The position numbers were made by a program, and so were the translations under genes. Under the pieces are notes generated by a model. It made no database searches and had not been told where the DNA came from. It saw only the letters and a list, made by a program, of their open reading frames with translations. Shown piece by piece: positions 33,667-42,217 of a DNA stretch of 64,000 nucleotides. Source of the DNA: Lentibacillus siamensis (GTDB lineage Bacteria > Bacillota > Bacilli > Bacillales > Amphibacillaceae). Where the stretch lies: NCBI RefSeq assembly GCF_039522605.1, contig NZ_BAAADS010000016.1, positions 62,001 through 126,000 of the forward strand, in the 5' to 3' direction. Each line of letters begins with the position of its first letter. Positions within the stretch are counted from its first letter, which is position 1.

Positions 33667-33906
33667 TCAGAATAGAAAAACCAGATCACTGGACCATTGC
33701 AGGAAGCTCAGGAAAAAGTTGCTGATCGACGTACCAACTGCGATCGCTATAAAAAGCAGTAAGATTTTTGCTTCCATCGCCCGTCCTTTTCTAATTAGGG
33801 GATCAAAATTTATCGTCTGCATGACCCTCCACGTAATAAAGATAAAAACCAAATGTGATATCATACTAAAAAGTGCCATTTGTCCAATCGAAAACATTTC
33901 CTTCAC
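33667..33906 (-). CDS. ywzB: DUF1146 membrane protein YwzB
   Basis: A 79-residue protein with two membrane helices (about 9-27 and 45-68). The central block WRVMQTINFDPLIRKGRAME is typical of DUF1146, a short family always near the ATP synthase operon and murAA in Bacillaceae. Function unknown. It is the gene between the atp operon and ywmB, as in B. subtilis. Confidence 0.85.
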   Translation of the reverse strand: MKEMFSIGQMALFSMISHLVFIFITWRVMQTINFDPLIRKGRAMEAKILLLFIAIAVGTSISNFFLSFLQWSSDLVFLF

Positions 33907-34112
33907 TCTTTCCGGATTCTAATTTAAAATTGCTACCTGTTACTTTGCCATGTATGGCGACGCTTGTCAATCAGGACCGTTTACGTTGTGCCCCGACTAT
34001 TTCTATCATTTCCCGGGAAATAACGACAATAATTTCCGAACCTCAGCGGATTTATTGCAATTCAATTTGTGGCGGTTGCTGAACTATAGTACAGCAGATA
34101 TTAGGATGGAGA

Positions 34113-34600
34113 ACGGTTGATGTTTTGCTTCTTGCGGTCGGTGTTCTGTCTTCTGCGGTTGATGTTTCGCTTCTTGCGGTTGATATTCTGCCTTCTGCGG
34201 TTGATGTTTCGCTCCGTGCGGTTGATATTCTGCCTTCTGCGGTTGATGTTTGGCTCTTGCGGTTGATATTCTGCCTTCTGCGGTTGATGTTTCGCTCTAA
34301 CTGTTGATGTTTAGCCCTGGCGGTTGATGTTCTGACTATTGCAGTTGATGTTTCGCTCCGTGCGGTCGATGTTCTGACTATTGCAGTTGATGTTTGGCTC
34401 CGTGCGGTTGATGTTCTGACTATTGCGGTCGATGTTTGGCCCTGGCGGTTGATGTTCTCCTTCTTGCGGTCGATATTCCACCTCTAGTGGTTGATGTTCC
34501 GCTTCTTGCGGTCGATATTCCACCTCTAGTGGTTGATGTCCCGCTTCCCGCTATTGATATTCCGCGTCTAGCGATCGATATACCACCCCGAGCAATCCAT
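34113..34600 (+). repeat. Family A array, copy A5 (about 23 units, the longest)
   Basis: Cores from 34117 to 34575 at 20-21 bp steps. Linkers drift from left to right: CTGCCTTCTG, CGCTCCGTG, CTGACTATTG, then CTCCTTCTTG and CCACCTCTAGTG. Variant cores (TTGATATT, TCGATATT) occur. It lies between ywzB and the terminator of the ATP synthase operon; cores are opposite to the direction of transcription. Confidence 0.95.
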
Positions 34601-34631
34601 GCCCCGCCGGAACTCGCCAATGCAGATCAAA

Positions 34632-34674
34632 AAATGAAAAAATCCCTCATAACAATCGTTACAAGAGATTTTTT
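34632..34674 (-). terminator. Terminator of the ATP synthase operon
   Basis: Reverse strand: AAAAAATC and GATTTTTT bracket a long imperfect hairpin (TTGTAAC with GTTATGA), immediately after the atpC stop. Confidence 0.75.
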
Positions 34675-34676
34675 CG

Positions 34677-35072
34677 TTACTGAGCGATATCTAAACGGTT
34701 CATTGCTCGTTTGAGTGCTAATTCTGCCCGTTGGAAGTCGATGTTTTCTTCTTTGGCCTGGAGGCGTTTTTCAGCTCGTGTCTTTGCTTCTTCTGCGCGG
34801 GAAACATCAATATCTGATGGTCTTTCGGCAGATTGAGCAAGGATAGTGGCTTTCTCTGGTCTGACCTCCAAGAATCCTCCGCTGACGGCAAGCTTTTCGG
34901 ATCCATTGCTGCGCTTCAATCGTACTACACTGATTGTTAATGGAGCAACAGTCGGGATGTGCCCGGGCAGTATACCGAGTTCCCCGCCTTCTGCCCGGCA
35001 GCTTACCATTTCAAAATCATCTTCCAATACTGGCCCATCAGGAGTAACAACACTCACAGTTAGTGTTTTCAA
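34677..35072 (-). CDS. atpC: ATP synthase F1 epsilon subunit
   Basis: Central-stalk subunit that regulates ATP hydrolysis. N-terminal beta-sandwich (LTVSVVTPDGPVLEDDF, GELGILPGHIPTVAPL) and C-terminal helices (VSRAEEAKTRAEKRLQA) are present; length 131 is standard. The start is a TTG at 35072, five bases after GAGGAGGGG; no ATG is suitable. Unusually it is separated from atpD by 182 bases (see findings). Last gene of the operon. Confidence 0.95.
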   Translation of the reverse strand: MKTLTVSVVTPDGPVLEDDFEMVSCRAEGGELGILPGHIPTVAPLTISVVRLKRSNGSEKLAVSGGFLEVRPEKATILAQSAERPSDIDVSRAEEAKTRAEKRLQAKEENIDFQRAELALKRAMNRLDIAQ

Positions 35073-35254
35073 TGTAACCCCTCCTCAGACAGGTAGAATG
35101 CTGGATATAATCCACGGTACGGTACAAACATCCGAGATGGAAGTATATCCAGTTTTTGTCATACCTTTACGTCTTCGTTATTATTCTGGTTTGGCTACCG
35201 GCAATGAAATAGAGAACAGCCCATACATCGCCGGTCAGTCGCCTGTGTTCTTCT

Positions 35255-36658
35255 TTATTCCAGGTCTTTCGCTTTTTCAATTACATCTTCTATGCGTCCA
35301 ACCAAACGGAACGCGTCTTCCGGCAGGTCATCATGCTTCCCGTCGAGAATTTCACGGAAGCCTTTTACGGTTTCGCTTACTGGTACATAAGAACCTTTTT
35401 GGCCGGTAAACTGTTCAGCAACGTGGAAGTTCTGTGACAGGTAGAACTGGATGCGGCGTGCACGTGCAACGACGAGTTTGTCTTCATCAGAAAGCTCATC
35501 CATACCAAGCATTGCAATAATATCCTGCAGTTCTTTGTAGCGCTGCAGTGTTTGCTGTACTTCACGTGCCACATCATAATGCTCCTGGCCGACTACTTCA
35601 GGGTCCAATGCACGTGATGTTGATGCAAGTGGATCTACGGCCGGATAAATACCTTGCTCGGAAAGCTTACGGTCAAGGTTCGTTGTTGCATCCAAGTGTG
35701 CAAACGTTGTTGCCGGTGCAGGGTCTGTATAGTCATCGGCAGGCACGTAAATAGCCTGGATTGATGTTACTGAACCTTTGTCTGTTGTTGTGATTCGTTC
35801 CTGCAATTGTCCCATCTCGGTAGCAAGTGTCGGCTGATACCCAACAGCTGATGGCAAACGGCCGAGCAGCGCGGAAACTTCCATACCTGCCTGTGTGAAT
35901 CGGAAAATATTATCGATAAATAACAGAACGTCCTGTCCTTCCTCATCACGGAAATATTCAGCCATTGTTAAGCCGGTCAGTGCAACACGCATACGTGCAC
36001 CAGGTGGTTCGTTCATCTGTCCGAACACCATGGCCGTTTTTTTGATAACGCCGGAGTCACTCATTTCATAATAAAGGTCATTACCTTCACGAGTACGTTC
36101 TCCAACACCCGCGAAAACGGAAATACCGCCATGCTCCTGTGCAACGTTGTTAATCAGTTCCTGGATCAGAACGGTTTTACCAACGCCGGCACCACCAAAC
36201 AAACCGATTTTACCACCTTTTGTATATGGTGCTAACAGGTCAACAACTTTGATGCCTGTTTCCAGGATTTCTGTTTCCGTTGTCAAGTCTTCAAATTCCG
36301 GCGGCTGGCGGTGAATTGGATCTTTGCGCGTATCCGCCGATAATGGTTCTTCCAGGTCTATTTTATCGCCTAGTACGTTAAATACACGGCCAAGTGTTTC
36401 ATCCCCAACCGGTACGGAAATTGCCGCACCTGTGTCTACTACTTCCATACCCCGCTGCAGACCATCAGTCGATGTCATCGCAATGGTACGGACCGAGTTG
36501 TCACCAAGATGAAGTGCTACCTCTAATGTAAGGTCGATATCCTGGCCGTCCACATTGGCTTTGATCGTTAGCGCGTTATAAATTTCAGGGAGATTGTCAT
36601 CATCAAAACGTACGTCAACAACCGGTCCCATAACTTGTGTAACGTGTCCTTTGCTCAT
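35255..36658 (-). CDS. atpD: ATP synthase F1 beta subunit
   Basis: Catalytic subunit. P-loop GLFGGAGVGKTVLIQELI, the catalytic glutamate in GERTREGNDLYYEM and the DELSEED-like segment MDELSDEDKLVVARARRIQ are all present. Length 467 compares with 473 in B. subtilis. ATG at 36658 follows AGGAGGGAAA. About 40 bases separate it from atpG. Confidence 0.97.
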   Translation of the reverse strand: MSKGHVTQVMGPVVDVRFDDDNLPEIYNALTIKANVDGQDIDLTLEVALHLGDNSVRTIAMTSTDGLQRGMEVVDTGAAISVPVGDETLGRVFNVLGDKIDLEEPLSADTRKDPIHRQPPEFEDLTTETEILETGIKVVDLLAPYTKGGKIGLFGGAGVGKTVLIQELINNVAQEHGGISVFAGVGERTREGNDLYYEMSDSGVIKKTAMVFGQMNEPPGARMRVALTGLTMAEYFRDEEGQDVLLFIDNIFRFTQAGMEVSALLGRLPSAVGYQPTLATEMGQLQERITTTDKGSVTSIQAIYVPADDYTDPAPATTFAHLDATTNLDRKLSEQGIYPAVDPLASTSRALDPEVVGQEHYDVAREVQQTLQRYKELQDIIAMLGMDELSDEDKLVVARARRIQFYLSQNFHVAEQFTGQKGSYVPVSETVKGFREILDGKHDDLPEDAFRLVGRIEDVIEKAKDLE

Positions 36659-36697
36659 CGATTTCCCTCCTAACTTACTTTCGAACTGGTCAAAGAG

Positions 36698-37558
36698 CTA
36701 TTCCAGTGCAGCCACACCGCCGATAATTTCGGTAATTTCCTGTGTGATTTCTGCCTGGCGTGCACGGTTGTACGACAATGACAGGTCATCGATAATTTCA
36801 TCCGCATTATCGGTTGCACTGCGCATTGCGGTCATCCGTGATGCATGCTCACTGGCCTTTCCGTCCAATAATGCCCCGTAAATAAGGCTTTCCGCGTATT
36901 GCGGCAGCAGAACTTCAAGGATTTGCTCCTGATCTGGTTCATATTCATATTGACTTCCGTATGCAGATTGTGTTTCCACATCTGTAATCGGCAATATTTG
37001 TTTCGATGTAACTTCATGTGAAATTACATTTATATAATGGCTGTAATTTAAAATCAGCTTATCAATTTCTTCGTCAACAAACATTTGAACCGTTCCCGAT
37101 GCAATGGCTTTTATATCAGCGAAATCAGGCTGATCACCAAGTCCCGTTATGTTTTTGGCAATTGGCATGTTTCTCTTTTTGAAAAAATCATAGCCAACCC
37201 GTCCGATAGCAATAATCGTGTATTCATCTTTTGAACTGTGCTGCTCATTGATTGTTTGATACACTTTACGGAGCACACTATTGTTATAGGATCCCGCCAA
37301 ACCACGGTCGGACGTGATAACCACATAGCCGGTCTTTTTAACGTCACGCTCCTGCAGCATCGGATGCTTTGCACTCTTGTTGCCGTTCGCAATGCTGCCG
37401 ACCACTTCCTGCATCTTCTCGCTGTATGGTACAAATTGTTTTGCATTCATTTCAGCCTTGCTCAATTTTGAAGCAGATACCATTTCCATTGCCTTCGTGA
37501 TCTGTTTCATTTTGGTTGTTGATTGAATACGTGCTTTTATATCGCGTAATGATGCCAA
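36698..37558 (-). CDS. atpG: ATP synthase F1 gamma subunit
   Basis: Rotating central stalk. N-terminal helix MASLRDIKARIQSTTKMKQITKAMEMVS and C-terminal helix ending SYNRARQAEITQEITEIIGG are the two coiled-coil arms, separated by the globular part with the VVITSDRGLAGSYNNSV block. Length 286 is standard. It lies 43 bases after atpA. Confidence 0.96.
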   Translation of the reverse strand: MASLRDIKARIQSTTKMKQITKAMEMVSASKLSKAEMNAKQFVPYSEKMQEVVGSIANGNKSAKHPMLQERDVKKTGYVVITSDRGLAGSYNNSVLRKVYQTINEQHSSKDEYTIIAIGRVGYDFFKKRNMPIAKNITGLGDQPDFADIKAIASGTVQMFVDEEIDKLILNYSHYINVISHEVTSKQILPITDVETQSAYGSQYEYEPDQEQILEVLLPQYAESLIYGALLDGKASEHASRMTAMRSATDNADEIIDDLSLSYNRARQAEITQEITEIIGGVAALE

Positions 37559-37601
37559 GCTTTTTCACCGCCCTTTCATGAAAAGGTTGCGTGTTCCTCG
37601 T

Positions 37602-39113
37602 TTATTTATCTGAAGGTAGAAATTTCTTTTTAAAAGATTCTACTGCATCGTTCATGTCATCAGCTTCCGGAAGTTTTCCTGTATCGCGAATGGATGCGAG
37701 CAGCTCTTTACGATTGTCATCGAGCCAAATGTGGAATTCTTCTTCAAAGCGTGTAATATCTTCTACTGGAACATCATCAAGGAAGCCTTTTGTCAATGCA
37801 TAAATAATCATAACCTGCTTTTCAACAGCCATTGGTTTATGCAATCCCTGCTTCAGAATTTCAACTGTACGTTCACCACGCCCCAGTTTTGCTTTGGTTG
37901 CTTTATCAAGGTCTGACCCGAACTGGGCAAATGCTTCCAGTTCACGGAATGATGCCAAGTCAAGACGCAATGTACCGGCAACTTTTTTCATCGCCTTAAT
38001 TTGTGCGGAACCACCAACACGGGATACGGATAAACCTGCGTTAATCGCCGGACGTACACCGGAGAAGAATAAATCTGACTGCAGGAAAATCTGTCCATCC
38101 GTAATAGAAATAACGTTCGTTGGGATATACGCACTGATGTCGCCTGCCTGAGTTTCAACAAATGGCAGTGCAGTCAAAGAACCGCCGCCTTTTGCATCAC
38201 TAAGCTTTGCTGCACGTTCCAATAAACGGGAGTGCAGGTAGAATACATCCCCTGGGAATGCTTCACGACCTGGAGGACGACGCAACAGCAATGAAAGTTC
38301 ACGGTATGCCGTCGCCTGTTTGGACAAGTCATCATAGACAACAAGTACATGCTTGCCGTTGTACATAAATTCTTCACCCATTGATACACCGGCATATGGT
38401 GCAAGGTAAAGCATTGGTGCAGGGTCTGATGCACCTGCAGATACAACGATTGTGTTATCCAGTGCGCCATAACGGCGGAATGTTTCAACAGTGCTTCTGA
38501 CCGTTGATTCTTTCTGACCGATTGCAACGTAAATACAAATCATGTCCTGGTCTTTCTGATTCAAAATGGTATCAACTGCTACTGTTGTTTTACCTGTTTG
38601 ACGGTCCCCGATAATCAATTCACGCTGACCGCGTCCAATTGGTACGAGTGCGTCAATTGCCTTAATACCTGTTTGCAGCGGTTCATCAACCGATTTACGA
38701 TCCATTACACCAGGTGCAGCTGATTCAATCGGGCGTGTTTTGGATGTTTCCGCAGGTCCTTTGCCATCGATTGGCTGACCAAGCGAGTTAACAACACGAC
38801 CAAGCAGCTCCTCACCGACAGGTACTTGCATGATTCTTCCTGTACGGCGAACTTCATCGCCTTCTTTAATTTCTGTAAACGGTCCAAGGATGACAATCCC
38901 GACGTTTGATTCTTCAAGGTTTTGTGCCAAGCCCATGACACCATTTGCGAACTCGAGAAGCTCACCGGCCATCACGTTATCAAGACCATGAGCACGTGCA
39001 ATACCGTCACCGACTTCGATAACTGTGCCGACATCGCTCACTTCAATTTCCGAGTCATAATTCTCGATTTGCTGTTTAATCAGACTACTGATCTCTTCAG
39101 CTTTGATGCTCAT
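37602..39113 (-). CDS. atpA: ATP synthase F1 alpha subunit
   Basis: Non-catalytic nucleotide-binding subunit. P-loop GDRQTGKTTVAVDTIL, the arginine finger region VGGSAQIKAMKKVAG, and RLLERAAKLSDAKGGGSLTA are intact. N-terminal crown domain starts MSIKAEEISSLIKQQIENY. Length 503 versus 502 in B. subtilis. Confidence 0.97.
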   Translation of the reverse strand: MSIKAEEISSLIKQQIENYDSEIEVSDVGTVIEVGDGIARAHGLDNVMAGELLEFANGVMGLAQNLEESNVGIVILGPFTEIKEGDEVRRTGRIMQVPVGEELLGRVVNSLGQPIDGKGPAETSKTRPIESAAPGVMDRKSVDEPLQTGIKAIDALVPIGRGQRELIIGDRQTGKTTVAVDTILNQKDQDMICIYVAIGQKESTVRSTVETFRRYGALDNTIVVSAGASDPAPMLYLAPYAGVSMGEEFMYNGKHVLVVYDDLSKQATAYRELSLLLRRPPGREAFPGDVFYLHSRLLERAAKLSDAKGGGSLTALPFVETQAGDISAYIPTNVISITDGQIFLQSDLFFSGVRPAINAGLSVSRVGGSAQIKAMKKVAGTLRLDLASFRELEAFAQFGSDLDKATKAKLGRGERTVEILKQGLHKPMAVEKQVMIIYALTKGFLDDVPVEDITRFEEEFHIWLDDNRKELLASIRDTGKLPEADDMNDAVESFKKKFLPSDK

Positions 39114-39134
39114 ACCATTTCACCCCTATCTTCT

Positions 39135-39677
39135 TTAGTTTGCAATACCTATATTTCGCTCGAGCCGTTGCAATTTGCCACTGATGGTTCCATCATAGAT
39201 CGAATTTCCGACACGTACTTTCACACCGCCGAGTACGGATGGATCCACAACGTTTTGCAGCTTGACCATTTGTTTGTTCAACCGTTTCGCAAACGTTTTT
39301 TCAAGCTGTTCCCGTTCATCATCTGACAATTCACGAACCGAGTATACAGTTGCTTCAGCGATTCCTTTTGCATCATTCATCAGTTTTATATAGTGATCAA
39401 TAATAGAAGGAATAACTTCAGTACGATGGCGTTCAACCAAAATTTTCAGTGTGTTCTTTACATTGACCGAAAAATCGTTGAACACGTCACCGATAAATTG
39501 TTTTTTCCGGCTATTACTGACGCGGGGATGCTCCAGAAATGCATTCAATTCATGATTAGTCCGGAAAATTTCTCCCAGCACATCAAATTCTTCCATCAGC
39601 TGTTCTGTTTTGCCTTGCTCATTGGCAATCTGGAAAAGAGCGTCTGCATAACGATTGGCAACTACTGCTTCACTCAT
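39135..39677 (-). CDS. atpH: ATP synthase F1 delta subunit
   Basis: Links the peripheral stalk to F1. N-terminal helical bundle (VANRYADALFQIANEQGK) and C-terminal domain with DPSVLGGVKVRVGNSIYDGTI are family-typical. Length 180. Its ATG overlaps the end of atpF by four bases (ATGA). Confidence 0.95.
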   Translation of the reverse strand: MSEAVVANRYADALFQIANEQGKTEQLMEEFDVLGEIFRTNHELNAFLEHPRVSNSRKKQFIGDVFNDFSVNVKNTLKILVERHRTEVIPSIIDHYIKLMNDAKGIAEATVYSVRELSDDEREQLEKTFAKRLNKQMVKLQNVVDPSVLGGVKVRVGNSIYDGTISGKLQRLERNIGIAN

Positions 39678-40201
39678 CGCTCTTCTCCTGCCTCTTTAAT
39701 ATATTCGTTGATCAGTTCTTCCTGATCCTGTGCACTAATTTCTTTTTCAATAACCTTGCTTGCGATCAGAACAGATAATGAAGCAACTTTATCCTGCAAT
39801 GCCTGGATTGCTTTTTCTTTCTCATTTTGAATTTCTTCCTGTGCAGCCTGCCTGATTCGCTCAGCCTCTTCTTTTGCGGACTGAACAATCTCCTGCTCCT
39901 GCTTAACACCGGTACGTTTTGCATCCTCAATGATTTGCTGCGCATCCTGCTTCGTCTGTTTCAATTGAGCTGCAGCTTCTTCCTGCGCTTTTTCAGCTTC
40001 TTTGCGGCTGTTTTCAGCGGATTCTATTTCATTGGCCACATATTCTTCACGCTGCTGCATAATCCCCATTAGGGGTCCCCACGCAAATTTGCGAAGCAGC
40101 AACAATAGAATAATGAAGAAAACAAGCTGAACAAGCATATCTCCAACATGGAGCCCGCCGATTCCGGCATATATTGTAGAAAATCCAGTGGATGTCGGCA
40201 C
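39674..40201 (-). CDS. atpF: ATP synthase Fo b subunit
   Basis: Peripheral stalk: one membrane helix (VQLVFFIILLLLLRKFAWG) followed by a long amphipathic coiled coil rich in Glu, Ala, Lys and Gln. The frame is open to an ATG at 40219, but that ATG has no ribosome-binding site and lies within one: AAGGAGTG precedes the GTG at 40201 by six bases, so GTG is chosen; the protein then has 175 residues. Confidence 0.93.
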   Translation of the reverse strand: MPTSTGFSTIYAGIGGLHVGDMLVQLVFFIILLLLLRKFAWGPLMGIMQQREEYVANEIESAENSRKEAEKAQEEAAAQLKQTKQDAQQIIEDAKRTGVKQEQEIVQSAKEEAERIRQAAQEEIQNEKEKAIQALQDKVASLSVLIASKVIEKEISAQDQEELINEYIKEAGEER

Positions 40202-40296
40202 AGTATTCACTCCTTCCATCTAACATTTCAGCAATTCATATTCCATGTGCAACATAAAATGGCGAAGAAATCTTCTCCGCCTATTCTGTTCGTCTA

Positions 40297-40503
40297 CTAC
40301 ATAACCATAAATGCGATAACGACTGCGATGATCGGCATAACCTCAACCAAACCTACACCAATAAACATTGTCGTTTGAAGCTGTCCTTTAAGCTCCGGCT
40401 GACGGGCAATCCCCTCAACTGTACGGCTTGCAATAAGACCGTTACCAATACCGCCACCAACTGCGGCTAATCCAACTGCGATTGCTGCTGCTAATACTCC
40501 CAT
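40297..40503 (-). CDS. atpE: ATP synthase Fo c subunit
   Basis: Ring-forming proteolipid of 68 residues with two membrane helices. The proton-carrying glutamate is Glu54 in VGLVEVMPI; the polar loop is ARQPEL. The first helix is Ala/Gly-rich (GLAAVGGGIGNGL). No residues of the Na+-binding set (Gln/Ser/Thr pattern) are evident, so it is probably proton-coupled. AGGAGGA lies seven bases upstream. Confidence 0.96.
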   Translation of the reverse strand: MGVLAAAIAVGLAAVGGGIGNGLIASRTVEGIARQPELKGQLQTTMFIGVGLVEVMPIIAVVIAFMVM

Positions 40504-40585
40504 TTGAAAATCCTCCTCAAGAAATGTTTGTAATTTTTATTAATCCTGCATGAACAGGTTTATTACCAATTATTCGAAATAAATC

Positions 40586-41308
40586 TTAATGATCATCACT
40601 GAACTTTTGCGATAAGTATACTAATGTCAGCAATGTAAAAATAAATGCCTGGATGGCACCGATAAAGATACTGAATCCTTGCCATGCCAACATTGGAATT
40701 GCACCACCGATGAATCCAACGGCTCCTGAAGTCATCAATCCTGCGAGTAATCCAAGTAATACCTCACCCGCATAAATGTTACCGAATAACCGGAGACCCA
40801 GTGTCAAAGAGTTGGCAAATTCCTCGATTATTTTGATTGGGAAAAATATTGGGAACGGTTTGAAGAATCCTTTGAAATACTCCTTGCCGCCCTTGACTTT
40901 GACACCGTAGTAGTTTGATAAAATAATTACCATCCCCGATAATGTCAATGTCACTCCCGCATCAGATGTCGGTGATTTCCACCATAATTCATTGCCGAAT
41001 GTTGCCAATGTAAATACACCCATCAGGTTACTGACAAAAATGTATGTGATCAGTGTCAGTGCCATTGGCAGAAAAATCCTGCCTGTACTCCATTCCATCG
41101 TATCATTGACCATTCCCCGTACGAAGTCAATAATCCACTCCATCACATTCTGGGCCCCGGTCGGTTTCATTTGCAGGCTTCTGGATGCCAGCAAACAAAT
41201 GACAAATACAATGGCTGAAGCAATTATAATCATCAGAACGTTGGACATATTAAAGTCCAGCCAGGAAATACCAAAAACATCTTCTATGATTGGTGCTTCA
41301 TGATCCAC
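40586..41308 (-). CDS. atpB: ATP synthase Fo a subunit
   Basis: Proton-channel subunit, 240 residues with five or six membrane helices. The essential arginine is in ANSLTLGLRLFGNIYAGEVL, and the last helix contains the GAIQAFIFTLLTLVYLSQ block with its conserved glutamine. It precedes atpE by about 80 bases. Confidence 0.96.
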   Translation of the reverse strand: MDHEAPIIEDVFGISWLDFNMSNVLMIIIASAIVFVICLLASRSLQMKPTGAQNVMEWIIDFVRGMVNDTMEWSTGRIFLPMALTLITYIFVSNLMGVFTLATFGNELWWKSPTSDAGVTLTLSGMVIILSNYYGVKVKGGKEYFKGFFKPFPIFFPIKIIEEFANSLTLGLRLFGNIYAGEVLLGLLAGLMTSGAVGFIGGAIPMLAWQGFSIFIGAIQAFIFTLLTLVYLSQKFSDDH

Positions 41309-41326
41309 TTTTTCACCCCTCTCTCA

Positions 41327-41695
41327 TTACTTTTTAAATTCAGATACAAAAAAATCTGCAAGAATGACAATATAGGATGTCATTAGTCCAACTACTACTG
41401 CTATAATGTGGAAATGTTCTTCAAAGCGAAGTGCTATCAATACTGCCAGTGCGACTGACGCAAGCCTCCCCAATGTGCCAACACCTTTTACTTTCTTATT
41501 TTCGGCCACTGCTTCTCCTACATCATCAATCTTTTTTTGCAGAAGCCATAAATTGTAAAAGCTGGCTGTGCTTCCTAACAGGAGTCCGAGGAAAATTCGC
41601 GGATATGGAGTAAAGCCGGCCCCCAGCACCAATATTGCAAGTAAGTAAAACATCCATTTTCGCTGACGGGTTATCATAAGATCATAGTTTGACAT
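41327..41695 (-). CDS. atpI: ATP synthase subunit I (AtpI)
   Basis: A 122-residue membrane protein with four helices, the small first gene of Bacillus atp operons; it helps c-ring assembly or magnesium uptake. Residues RIFLGLLLGSTASFYNLWLL match the ATP-synt_I family. It is the first gene of the operon, preceded by a 500 bp non-coding region with the promoter. Confidence 0.85.
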   Translation of the reverse strand: MSNYDLMITRQRKWMFYLLAILVLGAGFTPYPRIFLGLLLGSTASFYNLWLLQKKIDDVGEAVAENKKVKGVGTLGRLASVALAVLIALRFEEHFHIIAVVVGLMTSYIVILADFFVSEFKK

Positions 41696-41965
41696 GATTT
41701 GACTCTTCTCCTGATTATGTTGTGCAACCAGTCAGCATTGTTGTTGAACCCAGACTGGATTGCCGCCATCCACATTAGAAAAACCTGGTCGGCCCATTAC
41801 ATCAGGGCAAAAAAAATCCAGGGTAGATTCCTCATAAATTTTAAGAAGCAATGTGAGGTATATCACTGCAGTGGTGGAATGATTTTTTATACTAAGTAAG
41901 ATTTTTCTACTAAAAAACACAATTATTTCAGTTTACACTGAAAACCTTACCATTCCACACTACGC

Positions 41966-41994
41966 TAGTGTACATTAGCCACAGTCCGATGTCA
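41966..41994 (-). promoter_or_regulatory. Sigma-A promoter of the ATP synthase operon
   Basis: Reverse strand TTGACA (41989-41994), 17 bases, TACACT (41966-41971): a near-consensus promoter about 270 bases ahead of atpI, giving a long 5' leader. The rest of 41696-42217 is AT-rich with no gene I can support; a 62-codon frame at 41732-41920 has no ribosome-binding site. Confidence 0.65.
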
Positions 41995-42217
41995 ATTACA
42001 ATATGACATCAAAAAAAGTTTGTCTGCTGCCAATTTTACACAATCAAATTTCAGCTGTTTTCGACAACTTTTTCGCTACTGTGGCATACACAGCCTGACC
42101 GCATTCCGTTTGAAAATTCTTTTACACTGTACATTATAAATGATAGTTGTTGTCTAGAAAATGACGATTCTGTGAACGGTGATTGAAGTTTATCATTTTA
42201 TAGCCGGAATGCGGATA

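Noticed and set aside
41732..41920. 62-codon reverse frame upstream of atpI
   Set aside because: No ribosome-binding site, lies in the leader between promoter and atpI, and no recognisable features.
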